Assembly: GCA_964403885.1 (NCBI GenBank)
Contig: CAYOHY010000020.1
Coordinates: 1-31,654, forward strand
Reading direction: 5' to 3'
From: CAYOHY01 sp964403885
GTDB taxonomy: Bacteria; Actinomycetota; Coriobacteriia; Anaerosomatales; PHET01
Length of the DNA stretch: 31,654 nucleotides
Shown here: positions 1 to 7,608 of the stretch, piece after piece
Layout: every line of letters begins with the position of its first letter
Position numbering within the stretch: the stretch's first letter is position 1
Position numbers and translations under genes: made by a program
The notes under the pieces: model-generated
The model's input: the letters and a program-made list of their open reading frames with translations, nothing else
What the model was told of the DNA's origin: nothing
The model's database searches: none

Positions 1-1000
1 GGTAGTAGTGCGGCGCATCGGTGGGCTTGAAGTGCAGCGGGCTCGTCTTCTGGCGGTGGTACGCCCAGGTGAGCACCTTCTCGTACTCGGCCGGCGGGAG
101 CTCCTCGGCCAAGATCTCAGAGCCACGGCCGGTGGGAACGAGCATGAAGATGTGGAACGCGTCCACGTTCAGGCTCTCGGCGAGGTCGTGGATCTCCTCG
201 ATGAGGTGCGCGTTGCGCGTGGTGACGGTGGTGTTGATCTGCACGCCCACACCGGCCGCCTTGGCCATCTTGATGCCGGCGACCGTCTGATCGAAGCAGC
301 CCGGCTGGGCACGGAACTCGTCGTGGCCCTCGGCCGTGGGGAAGTCGATCGACACCGAGATGCGGGGGATCTTGTGCTCGGCCATCTTGGCCGCGATCTC
401 CTCGGTGATCAGCGTCGCGTTGGTGCCGATGACCGGCATGGCGCCCTTCTCGTGGCAGTAGTCCACGATCTCCCAGATGTCGGGGCGCATGAGCGGCTCG
501 CCGCCGGTGAGGATGATGATCGGGTTCGAGATCGTGACGATGTCGTCGATCGTCGCCTTGATCTCGTCGAGCGAGAGCTCGCCGTGGTAGTGGCCGAACT
601 CGGCGGCCGCGCGGCAGTGCACGCAGCTCAGGTTGCAGCTGCGCGTGATCTCCCACGCGATGATGCGCGGCGCCTTGATGCCGGTGCGCTCCTGGTAGGC
701 GATGGCCTGAGGGCCGCCGCCGGGACGGAAGCCCACCGAGCGCGCGCCGCCGTGCCGCTGACGGTCCATGGGCACGCCGGCCGGGTGACCGCCGGGGCCT
801 CCGGGGACGCCCGCGGGATGTCCGCCCATGGCGATCCCTGCCGGGTGGCCGCCACCCATCGGCACGCCGACCGCGACCTGACCGCAACCGGCCTCGGCCT
901 CGGCCATCTCCTGCTCGGTGATGGTGCCTTCGTCCTCGCCGAACTCCTCTTCGAGCTCGAGGTCGGGACGTGCGCTGCTGTCTCCTACGTTCTCTGCCAT
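1..1000 (-). CDS. AhbC/AhbD/NirJ-like radical SAM protein (C-terminus off window)
   Basis: Likely a radical SAM enzyme of siroheme-dependent heme synthesis. I translated the minus strand from the ATG at 1000-998, with AAAGG upstream; 333 codons are visible and the gene runs off the left edge. The cluster motif SCNLSCVHC gives C122, C126 and C129 (CX3CX2C), preceded by AWEITR, as in AhbC, AhbD and NirJ proteins. GGEPL follows at the usual distance. The first ~95 residues are unusual: an acidic stretch, C39, then a Gly/Pro/His-rich tract with three GGHPAG copies (H52, H61, H72). It lies 86 nt downstream of hemB and probably shares its transcript; a GCGGCC/GGCCGC hairpin (1073-1087) covers the hemB stop. 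A C-terminal SPASM domain cannot be checked, so the choice between siroheme decarboxylation-product processing (AhbC), heme synthase (AhbD), NirJ or another SPASM protein stays open. Confidence 0.75.
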   Translation of the reverse strand, partial: MAENVGDSSARPDLELEEEFGEDEGTITEQEMAEAEAGCGQVAVGVPMGGGHPAGIAMGGHPAGVPGGPGGHPAGVPMDRQRHGGARSVGFRPGGGPQAIAYQERTGIKAPRIIAWEITRSCNLSCVHCRAAAEFGHYHGELSLDEIKATIDDIVTISNPIIILTGGEPLMRPDIWEIVDYCHEKGAMPVIGTNATLITEEIAAKMAEHKIPRISVSIDFPTAEGHDEFRAQPGCFDQTVAGIKMAKAAGVGVQINTTVTTRNAHLIEEIHDLAESLNVDAFHIFMLVPTGRGSEILAEELPPAEYEKVLTWAYHRQKTSPLHFKPTDAPHYY

Positions 1001-1086
1001 CGGAAAACGCCTTTCGTGCGCGTCGAATGATTACTGAATCGGTAGCAATTACCCTGCCGCAACGAACCCTTCGCGGCCGTCGGCCG

Positions 1087-2064
1087 CTAGCCCTTGAGCC
1101 AGCGGGCCGCGTCCTTGGCGTGGTACGTCAAGATCAGGTCCGCGCCGGCGCGCTTGAAGCTCAGAAGAGTCTCGAGCACGACACGCTCCTCGTCGATCCA
1201 GCCGTTCGCTGCCGCGGCCTTCACCATCGCGTACTCGCCGCTCACGTTGTAGGCGGCGGTGGGGTACCCGAACTCATCTTTCACCCGGCGGATCATGTCC
1301 ATGTAGGCGAGCGCCGGCTTGACCATCACGATGTCGGCACCCTCGTCGATGTCGAGGGCCGCCTCACGGATGCCCTCCTCGGCGTTGGCCGGGTCCATCT
1401 GATACTGCTTGCGGTCACCGAAGGTGGGGGCGCTGTCGGCGGCGTCGCGGAACGGGCCGTAGTAGCCGCTCGCGTACTTCACCGAGTAGGCCATGATCGG
1501 CACGTTGTCGTAGCCGTCGGCGTCGAGCGCCGCGCGGATCGCGGCCACGCGGCCGTCCATCATGTCGCTGGGGGCCACCATGTCCGCGCCAGCCTCGGCG
1601 TGGCTCACGGCCTCCTTGGCGAGCAGCTCGAGCGTCACGTCGTTGATGACGCAGCCGGCGTCGTCGAGCACGCCGCAGTGGCCGTGGTCGGTGTACTCGC
1701 ACAGGCAGACGTCGGTCACGACGTAGTACTCGGGGTCATGCGCCTTGATCGCGCGGATCGCCTGCTGGACGATGCCGTCCGGGTCGTAGCCCTCCGAGCC
1801 CACCGCATCCTTCATGCTGGGCAGGCCGAACAGGATGACCGCCGGGATGCCGAGCGACTTGAGCTCGTCGATCTCGGCGGGCAGCTGGTCGATGGTGAGC
1901 TGGAACACGCCCGGCATCGACGAGATCTCGTCGCGCAGGCCCGTACCCGGCTTCACGAACAGCGGATAGATGAAGTCCGCCGGCGACAGCGACGTCTCGC
2001 GGATCATCGATCGGATCGACTCGTTGGCGCGCAGGCGGCGCGGGCGATACATGGGGAACTGCAT
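1087..2064 (-). CDS. hemB: delta-aminolevulinic acid dehydratase (porphobilinogen synthase)
   Basis: Condenses two 5-aminolevulinate molecules to porphobilinogen in the cytoplasm, the second step of tetrapyrrole synthesis here. The 325-residue protein has the normal length. The two active-site lysines are K196 (in MAYSVKYASGYYGPF) and K249 (in VMVKPALAYMD), the latter forming the Schiff base. The three-cysteine zinc site is intact: C120, C122 and C130 within DVCLCEYTDHGHC, so this is the zinc-dependent rather than the magnesium-only type. The ATG start has AAGGAG upstream. It lies 57 nt after a small membrane protein gene and 86 nt before the radical SAM gene, probably a three-gene transcript. 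hemA, hemC and hemD are about 4 kb away in a separate unit. Confidence 0.97.
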   Translation of the reverse strand: MQFPMYRPRRLRANESIRSMIRETSLSPADFIYPLFVKPGTGLRDEISSMPGVFQLTIDQLPAEIDELKSLGIPAVILFGLPSMKDAVGSEGYDPDGIVQQAIRAIKAHDPEYYVVTDVCLCEYTDHGHCGVLDDAGCVINDVTLELLAKEAVSHAEAGADMVAPSDMMDGRVAAIRAALDADGYDNVPIMAYSVKYASGYYGPFRDAADSAPTFGDRKQYQMDPANAEEGIREAALDIDEGADIVMVKPALAYMDMIRRVKDEFGYPTAAYNVSGEYAMVKAAAANGWIDEERVVLETLLSFKRAGADLILTYHAKDAARWLKG

Positions 2065-2121
2065 GGAAGCGCTCCTTACCTGTCCTTGGCTCGGACCGTG
2101 ATTCGCACGAACGACTCGCTG

Positions 2122-2370
2122 CTACTCGACGAACTCGTCCACCGAGACCTTCTTGGCCGAGGCGTCGGCCTTCTCGGTGCGCAGCTTGCCCGACGCGCCG
2201 GTGCCCAGCGTGAAGTTGACCCAGCGCTTGTACTGGGCGACGGCGTAGGCGAGCAGCACGATCATGCCCAGCCAGTACACCAGCTGCGCGAAGAAGAAGA
2301 CGATCTGACCGTACGTGCTGACCCAGGCGATGATGCCGGTGGGCTGCTGAGAGATGAGATTGGGATCCAT
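2122..2370 (-). CDS. small membrane protein of unknown function, 82 aa
   Basis: I do not recognise this protein. It starts with ATG at 2370 behind a clear AAAGG site. A hydrophobic stretch at about residues 12-46 (GIIAWVSTYGQIVFF followed by AQLVYWLGMIVLLAYAVAQ) could be one long or two short membrane segments. It is followed by a basic KRW patch and a charged, Lys/Glu-rich tail of about 30 residues, probably cytoplasmic. The gene is the first after the tRNA-Ala hairpin and lies 57 nt upstream of hemB. That position suggests a membrane accessory to tetrapyrrole metabolism, but this is only context. Codon use and GC content look like the neighbours, so it is likely a real gene. Confidence 0.7.
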   Translation of the reverse strand: MDPNLISQQPTGIIAWVSTYGQIVFFFAQLVYWLGMIVLLAYAVAQYKRWVNFTLGTGASGKLRTEKADASAKKVSVDEFVE

Positions 2371-2411
2371 GTGATCGCCTTTCGGTGGCTGCGTGGTTAG
2401 GACCTATACAA

Positions 2412-2447
2412 GTCGGGGCGGCCTCGCTGTTGCGTGGCCGCCCCGAC
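2412..2447 (-). terminator. hairpin after tRNA-Ala
   Basis: A perfect 12-bp stem (gtcggggcggcc / ggccgccccgac) with a 12-nt loop starts 11 nt beyond the tRNA CCA end. On the minus strand it is followed by TTGTATAGG, a weak T-tract. It likely ends tRNA transcription and separates it from the small membrane protein-hemB unit. Confidence 0.65.
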
Positions 2448-2458
2448 ATTCTACCCGT

Positions 2459-2534
2459 TGGTGGAGACGAGGAGATTCGAACTCCCGACCTCTGCCGTGC
2501 GAAGGCAGCGCTCTCCCAACTGAGCCACGTCCCC
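2459..2534 (-). tRNA. tRNA-Ala(CGC) with encoded CCA
   Basis: A full cloverleaf can be drawn on the minus strand: acceptor GGGGACG with CGTCTCC, D-arm GCTC/GAGC, anticodon stem CTGCC/GGCAG with loop TTCGCAC, and T-arm GGGAG-TTCGAAT-CTCCT. The anticodon CGC is at 2501-2499 and reads GCG (Ala). Base pair 3-70 is G-U, the classic alanine identity element, and the discriminator base is A. The 3' CCA is encoded (2461-2459). The tRNA body is 73 nt before CCA. Confidence 0.95.
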
Positions 2535-2580
2535 ACGGATACGCTCTTTGCGCCTCGAAGAGGCCCCCAGAGCAAGGGGT

Positions 2581-2610
2581 ATGATGTCAGGCGCCTATCG
2601 CTTTTGTCAA
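2581..2610 (-). promoter_or_regulatory. promoter of tRNA-Ala
   Basis: The minus strand shows a perfect TTGACA (-35, 2610-2605), an 18-nt spacer and CATCAT (-10, 2586-2581, 4 of 6 to consensus). Transcription would begin near 2574, about 40 nt before the tRNA 5' end. Confidence 0.6.
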
Positions 2611-2654
2611 ACGCCCGTCACCATCGCGCGAAACACGCCGAGCCGCGCGACCCG

Positions 2655-4205
2655 CTACGTCCTGCGCTCCTTGCGCGACGAGTACGACGAGTAGCCGTAG
2701 GCCACCGTGGCCGAGGAACCGTCGGCGACACCCAGAAGCACCGCGCCCACGGGCTTGGCGCCCACACCGGCGAGCATCTCGATGGAGCGCTCAAGCGCCT
2801 CTCGCTGCGTACGCGACGCGCGGACCACCACGATGGTACCGTCCACCCACTTCGCCACGGCGGTGGTGTCAGCGACCGCGAGCAGCGGCGGGCCGTCCAA
2901 GATGACCCAGTCCACGCGCTCGGAGAGCTGTGCGATGAGGTCGCGCATGCGATCCGACCCCAGCAGCTCACTTGGGTTGGGCGGCACCTTGCCGCTCGCG
3001 AGGACGAGCAGGCCCGTCTCCGGCGACTGCTGCAAGCACTTCTCGAGGCCGTACTGGCCGGTTAGCACGTGCGACAGGCCCAGCGACTCACTCAGACCCA
3101 GATACGTCGCCGACTTGGGACGATGGAAGTCCACCGAGATGAGCACGACCTTCTTGCCGGCACGAGCGAGGCCTACCGCGAGGTTCGCAGCCGCCGTCGA
3201 CTTGCCCTCCCCCGGCGCGGCCGACGTGATGAGCAGCGTCTTGATGCGGTGCTCGAAGTTGATGAAGTCGAGCGAGTTGCGTATGCCCCTGAACGCCTCG
3301 GCGACCGGCGACGAGCCCGTGGTCGTGATCGCGACCGGGGTCTCCTCGGCCTCCTTGGTCAAAGGCACGATGCCGAGCACGGGAGCGCCCACGATCTCGG
3401 CGACCTCATCGGCGGTCTTGACGGTGTTGTCGAGCGCCTCGAGGGTGAACGCGCCTGCAAGCCCCACCACGAGCCCGAGCATCGTCGCGAGCGCGACGTT
3501 TCGAATCGGCTTGGGAGACACGGGGCTCGCCGGAAGCGCTGCGCGATTGACTACCTGTACGGGGCCGACCTCCATCTGCTCACGGATGGTGAGTTGCCTG
3601 AGCTGCTCGGAGAGTCCTGCGTAGTCCTGCGCGGCCAGCTGCAGCGCGACCTTCTGGCGGTCGGTGGGTGTCTTGCCCGCGACCTCGCCAAGCTGCACGA
3701 GCTCTTCGCGCGAGTCCCTGAGCTGGCTCTCCACCTGGTCGGCTGCGGCCTTGATGCGGCTTCGGCTGAAGTCTCGGACCCACAGTGCGTACTCGGCGGC
3801 GAAGACGTTGGCGATGCGCTGCGCGCGCAACGGGTTCCCGTCGCGCACACGAACCGTGATGACGTTGGTCTGGCCCTCGGCCGTGACCTGGGTGCGCGCG
3901 ATCAGCTGGTCGGGATGCTCGCGCAGGTCGAGGCGCCGGATGGTCCGCTCGAACGCCGGACGCATGCGCATCATGCGCACCTGCGTCTGCAGGCCGCGCT
4001 CCGGCTGCATCGAGAAGCCAGAGAGCGCGGTGTCGAGCACGGCCGACTGGGAGCCGCTCTCAGAGATCAGCAGGTTCGCCTCGGCCTCGTAGGTCTTGGG
4101 GATGAGCAGACTGGCTACCGCAGCCGCCGCCACAGAGACGACGACCGCGAGGATGATGACCCACTTGCGCGCACGGATGACACGGAAGTACTGCCGAAGC
4201 TCCAC
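2655..4205 (-). CDS. Wzz/chain-length domain fused to BY-kinase-like ATPase
   Basis: Likely controls polysaccharide polymerisation or export at the membrane. The 516-residue protein has the architecture of fused Wzc-type tyrosine autokinases: membrane segment at about 15-35, extracytoplasmic Wzz-like domain with a coiled region around 150-210, proline-rich second membrane segment at about 230-256, then a cytoplasmic ATPase. Walker A is SAAPGEGKST (329-337) and Walker B is VILDGPP (434-440). The Walker A' region reads VVLISVDFHRP (353-363) instead of the usual VDxDLRxP pattern. The tail has Y503, Y505 and Y508 before RKERRT, possible phosphorylation sites, though fewer than in typical Wzc. The start is GTG with GGGAG upstream. 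It follows a membrane-anchored protein by 34 nt. No glycosyltransferase or export genes are nearby, so the polymer is unknown. Confidence 0.85.
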   Translation of the reverse strand: MELRQYFRVIRARKWVIILAVVVSVAAAAVASLLIPKTYEAEANLLISESGSQSAVLDTALSGFSMQPERGLQTQVRMMRMRPAFERTIRRLDLREHPDQLIARTQVTAEGQTNVITVRVRDGNPLRAQRIANVFAAEYALWVRDFSRSRIKAAADQVESQLRDSREELVQLGEVAGKTPTDRQKVALQLAAQDYAGLSEQLRQLTIREQMEVGPVQVVNRAALPASPVSPKPIRNVALATMLGLVVGLAGAFTLEALDNTVKTADEVAEIVGAPVLGIVPLTKEAEETPVAITTTGSSPVAEAFRGIRNSLDFINFEHRIKTLLITSAAPGEGKSTAAANLAVGLARAGKKVVLISVDFHRPKSATYLGLSESLGLSHVLTGQYGLEKCLQQSPETGLLVLASGKVPPNPSELLGSDRMRDLIAQLSERVDWVILDGPPLLAVADTTAVAKWVDGTIVVVRASRTQREALERSIEMLAGVGAKPVGAVLLGVADGSSATVAYGYSSYSSRKERRT

Positions 4206-4239
4206 CTAGGCTCCCAACCGGATCGGTATCAGCGTGACG

Positions 4240-4869
4240 CTACTGGAAGCTGACGATGAACCACTGCGCGCGGCCGTTTTGCATGCGCTTCACGGCGGTG
4301 ACGGCGCCGGCCTTGGAGCCGGAACGTCCCGAGAACGTCACGGGGATCACCTTCGAGCGATAGCCCTTCTTGGGGGCGTCGACGGCGATCTTCGTGTAGG
4401 TCCCGTTGACGAGCTTGCTCGCCATGTCAGCGTGGGTCGACTGCTCGGCGAGCATCGTGTTGAGCACACCGATGTCGGGGTTCTTCACGAGCGGAGCCTC
4501 AGATGGTGTGCCGGTTCCCTCGATGCTTGCGAAGTACCACTTGTCCCCGGCACGGAACAGCTTCATCACACCGTTACGAGTCTGACCGTCGGTGTAGCTC
4601 ACACGCAGGTCGAGGTCGGCGGTCGAGGTGGTCGCGCGGCGCGCGAGGATGTCGAACGAGGTGATGTCGCCGCTGACGAGCTGACCGATGGACTTACGCG
4701 AGTCGACCTGCTCGGTGTACATGCGATACGCCTGCTCCTGGGTGACTCCCTGGGGGAGCTGGAGCGTGGCTGCGGTGAGAAGTGCGGGTCCGGCGACAAC
4801 GACCGCGACAGCCGCGACGAGTGCCGCGATGACGAACCTCTTCAGATGGAACCGATCTCCGGTTTCCAT
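4240..4869 (-). CDS. membrane-anchored extracytoplasmic protein, unknown function
   Basis: A 209-residue protein of no recognised family. I chose the ATG at 4869 rather than the one 15 codons upstream because GGAGGGAG sits just before it. After a short basic cytoplasmic end (HLKR), one hydrophobic helix at about residues 11-34 acts as a membrane anchor or uncleaved signal. The rest looks extracytoplasmic and mixed alpha/beta, with a stretch (RNGVMKLFRAGDKWYFASI) resembling proteins that end in a small NTF2-like or lipoprotein-like fold, but this is weak. It lies 34 nt upstream of the Wzz/BY-kinase gene and likely shares its transcript, so a cell-envelope role is plausible. It has its own promoter candidate upstream. 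Confidence 0.6.
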   Translation of the reverse strand: METGDRFHLKRFVIAALVAAVAVVVAGPALLTAATLQLPQGVTQEQAYRMYTEQVDSRKSIGQLVSGDITSFDILARRATTSTADLDLRVSYTDGQTRNGVMKLFRAGDKWYFASIEGTGTPSEAPLVKNPDIGVLNTMLAEQSTHADMASKLVNGTYTKIAVDAPKKGYRSKVIPVTFSGRSGSKAGAVTAVKRMQNGRAQWFIVSFQ

Positions 4870-4923
4870 GACGCTCCCTCCATGCCGTTGAACGATGCAA
4901 GCTACGAGTGGCATTCGGACAGC

Positions 4924-4929
4924 ATCATA
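4924..4929 (-). promoter_or_regulatory. -10 box of the envelope gene pair
   Basis: TATGAT on the minus strand is close to consensus and lies 55 nt upstream of the ATG at 4869. The best -35 is TTACCG at an 18-nt spacing (weak). It would drive the membrane-anchored protein and the BY-kinase-like gene. Confidence 0.45.
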
Positions 4930-4971
4930 GCCTTTTCGTGCGGCAAACGGTAATCACGCGCGTGAGGACCG

Positions 4972-5745
4972 TCACTGTTGCGAGAAGAACGCCTCGATGC
5001 GTGCCTTGGTGGTCGACAGCTCCACGCCACGCTCACCGAGCAAAGTCCGCGCCGTCGCGGGGTCGCTCAGTGCGTCGGCCACCGCCACGGCGACCGTCTT
5101 CCTGATCTCGCCGGCAGCGCCCGCCGAGGCCTCGATCTCGTCGGCGCCCATGACCAGGGCCGCTGCCTCGGCGCCGGTGAGCGTGCGCTCGCCCGCTTCG
5201 AACCGATACAGCTTCTCGCCGGTGAACACCGTGGTCGACGCGGGGATCGAGATCTTCACGCCGCCGGCCGCATCGATGGCCTGGGCCCACGCCTCTTGGT
5301 CGAGCAGGATCCACGCGGTGCGCTCGTCGCCCGACACCGAGGCGGCGACCACTGCGTCAGGGCCACCCATGGGCAGCGCGTCACGCAGGCGGTCATACGA
5401 CGTGCCGGGGATGGGCTTTCGCGCACCGGTGTCGAGACCGGTGACGGCCAGCCCGTCTTCAGACCGTGTTGCGGAGGCCACCAGGCCGGCGACGGTCGTG
5501 CCGTCCTCGAGCTGCGATTCGCCGATGACCACCACTCGTTGCGGCGGTCTCGTGGTCGCCCACCGGTACCCGGTCCAGCCACCCCAGGCGAGCAACGCCG
5601 CAAGGATGCCTGCGATGACAAGCGCTGCGACCACGCGGGGGCGCCGGTCGCGCTTCGACTGCGCCAAGCGGTCGACGCGCGACGACTCCACAACAGCCGG
5701 ATCGGGCTGCGGCGTCTCGGCGGAGGGGTTGTCTGTGCTGGACAT
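4972..5745 (-). CDS. membrane-anchored LytR-CpsA-Psr-like protein (degenerate)
   Basis: A 257-residue protein with a charged N-terminus, one membrane helix at about residues 39-62 and an extracytoplasmic domain. The segment from DAAGGVKISIPA (159-169) to FEAGERTLTGAEAAALV (182-198) resembles the LCP-family core, in which a 'GGV' strand is followed by a 'G...L.G..AL' helix. LCP proteins attach polymers to the cell wall. Here the usual arginines after that helix are missing and the domain is short, so it may be inactive or only distantly related. I chose the ATG at 5745, with GGGAG upstream, over longer forms. It lies 70 nt after hemD, with TATCAT (5798-5793) as a possible -10, so it may be a separate envelope gene rather than part of the hem operon. 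Confidence 0.6.
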   Translation of the reverse strand: MSSTDNPSAETPQPDPAVVESSRVDRLAQSKRDRRPRVVAALVIAGILAALLAWGGWTGYRWATTRPPQRVVVIGESQLEDGTTVAGLVASATRSEDGLAVTGLDTGARKPIPGTSYDRLRDALPMGGPDAVVAASVSGDERTAWILLDQEAWAQAIDAAGGVKISIPASTTVFTGEKLYRFEAGERTLTGAEAAALVMGADEIEASAGAAGEIRKTVAVAVADALSDPATARTLLGERGVELSTTKARIEAFFSQQ

Positions 5746-5815
5746 GGGACTCCCGTGTCGACGAAAGGGGTGCGAGGGCGTATCCGGCGTCGATGATAGC
5801 GCAGCCTTGCCGCAC

Positions 5816-6619
5816 TCAGCCGGCGAAGTACTCCGCGAGCGCTGTCGCGAGGCCCTGCACCGTATACTCGGCGGCTTCGCAGGCCACTTGGCAGCCCCGG
5901 CGGCGCAGCGCCTCCGAGGTGACCGGGCCGATGCTCGCGGCGGCCACCGTGCCCATGAACTCCGACGAGGCGATGCCCGCCGCGTCAAGGAACGCCAGGA
6001 AGTTGCGCACGGTCGACGGGCTGGTGAACGTCACCGCATCGACCCCGGCGCGCAGTCGCTCGACCGTCGAGTCATCCGCCGTCGCGGGGACGGTGCGATA
6101 CACCGTCACGAGATCCACCACGGCCCCCAGCGACCCGAGCTGTGCGGGGATGACATCGCGCCCCTTGGCCGCACGCGGGAACAGCACGCGGGTGCCCTCC
6201 CCCACGCCTGCGGCCACGAGCGCGTCGACGAGGCCCTCGGCGCGAAAGTCGTCCGGCACGACGTCGGCGGACAACCCGTATCGGGCGAGGCACCGAGCGG
6301 TCGCCGAGCCCACGACGGCGATGCGTACGCCGGTGAGCCTTGCCGGGTCGCCCAGCTCAGACATGAACCGCTCCACGCCGTTGGCCGAGGTGAGCACCAC
6401 CCACTCATAAGACCGCAGGTCCTCGATCGCACGCCGGACCGGACCGAGGTCATCCGGCTCGACGATCTCGATCACCGGCACGGCCACCACCTCGGCGCCC
6501 AGGCGCTCGAGCTCATCGGCGAGCGCACCGGCCTGCGACCGGGCGCGAGTCACGACGACGGAGCGCCCCTTGAGGGGCGCTCCGGTTTCATTCGTGTGGA
6601 TGTCGGGCGCGCTCGTCAT
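5816..6619 (-). CDS. hemD: uroporphyrinogen-III synthase
   Basis: Closes and rearranges hydroxymethylbilane to uroporphyrinogen III. The 267-residue length is normal. HemD sequences are poorly conserved, but the pattern fits: an N-terminal VVVTRARSQAGALADEL, a central YEWVVLTSANGVERFM, and the C-terminal DAVTFTSPSTVRNFL followed by AASIGPVTSEALRRRG. The gene begins 5 nt after the hemC stop and its ribosome-binding bases lie in the end of hemC, so the two are translationally close. The hemA-hemC-hemD order is the common bacterial arrangement and supports the call. Confidence 0.93.
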   Translation of the reverse strand: MTSAPDIHTNETGAPLKGRSVVVTRARSQAGALADELERLGAEVVAVPVIEIVEPDDLGPVRRAIEDLRSYEWVVLTSANGVERFMSELGDPARLTGVRIAVVGSATARCLARYGLSADVVPDDFRAEGLVDALVAAGVGEGTRVLFPRAAKGRDVIPAQLGSLGAVVDLVTVYRTVPATADDSTVERLRAGVDAVTFTSPSTVRNFLAFLDAAGIASSEFMGTVAAASIGPVTSEALRRRGCQVACEAAEYTVQGLATALAEYFAG

Positions 6620-6624
6620 TCGAC

Positions 6625-7584
6625 CTAGGTCTTGAGCAGGCCGTCGACGCCGTCTGCCGCGCGGATCTCGGCGAGGATCTCTCCGCCGCCCAGCTCGAGC
6701 AGACGGGCGACCATGCGCTCGCCGAGCTCGATGGGATCATCCACGTCACCCACCAGCTGATCGCGGACGATACGGTCGCCCTCGACCGAGCCCACGAGAC
6801 CGTCCATGACGAGCTTGCCGTCCTCGATGCGGGCGTACGCACCGATGGGGACCTGGCAGCCACCCTCGAGTTTACGCATGACCACGCGCTCCGAGGTCAC
6901 GCACAGGAAGGTGTCGTGATGGTTGATCTTGGCCATGACGTCTTTCATGAAGTCGTCGTCCTCGCGGATCTCGACGCCAACGGCGCCCTGACCCACGGCC
7001 GAGACCATCTGCGTGGTGGGGATGTAGCTCGAGATGCGGTCGGCCCAGCCCATGCGGGTGATGCCGGCGCTCGCGAGGATGACCACGTCGAGCTCGCCGT
7101 CCTCGGCCTTGCGCATGCGGGTGTCGAGGTTGCCGCGCACGTCCACGATCTGCACGTCGGGACGCAGCGCCCGCACCTGGGCGACGCGGCGCAGCGAGCT
7201 GGTGCCCACCGTGGCGCCCTGGGGCAGGGTGTCGAGCGAGTAGCCCTTGCCGGACACGAGCGCATCACGCGGGTCGACGCGCTCGGGCATTGCGGCGATG
7301 TAGAGGCCCTCGGGAAGCTCGGTGGGGACGTCCTTCATCGAGTGGACGCACAGGTCGACCGTTCCGGCCATGAGCTCGACCTCGAGCTCCTTGGTGAACA
7401 GCCCCTTACCACCCACCTTGGCGAGCGGCACGTCGAGGATCTTGTCGCCGGTGGTCTTGATGATCTTGAGCTCGACCGGCAGGCCGGTGATCTGCTCGAC
7501 CATGTCTTTGATGTAGTTGGACTGCCACAGGGCCAGCTTGCTGCCCCGCGTGCCGATGACGAGCTTGTCGCGGGTGGCGCTCAA
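6625..7584 (-). CDS. hemC: hydroxymethylbilane synthase (porphobilinogen deaminase)
   Basis: Polymerises four porphobilinogens into hydroxymethylbilane in the cytoplasm. The 319-residue protein has the N-terminal IGTRGSKLALWQ motif, the catalytic aspartate D85 in VHSMKDVPTELP, the arginine-rich GTSSLRRVAQ and RGNLDTR segments, and C243 in LEGGCQVPIGAYA, which carries the dipyrromethane cofactor. All expected residues are present. The start codon is TTG at 7584 with GGGAGAG upstream; a TTG start may lower translation compared with hemA. It lies 24 nt after hemA and 5 nt before hemD. Confidence 0.97.
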   Translation of the reverse strand: MSATRDKLVIGTRGSKLALWQSNYIKDMVEQITGLPVELKIIKTTGDKILDVPLAKVGGKGLFTKELEVELMAGTVDLCVHSMKDVPTELPEGLYIAAMPERVDPRDALVSGKGYSLDTLPQGATVGTSSLRRVAQVRALRPDVQIVDVRGNLDTRMRKAEDGELDVVILASAGITRMGWADRISSYIPTTQMVSAVGQGAVGVEIREDDDFMKDVMAKINHHDTFLCVTSERVVMRKLEGGCQVPIGAYARIEDGKLVMDGLVGSVEGDRIVRDQLVGDVDDPIELGERMVARLLELGGGEILAEIRAADGVDGLLKT

Positions 7585-7608
7585 TCGTCTCTCCCGTTTT
7601 CGAAGTGG

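Noticed and set aside
4956..4965. CACGCGCGTG palindrome
   Set aside because: Ten bases of GC-rich symmetry are likely by chance here, with no second copy.
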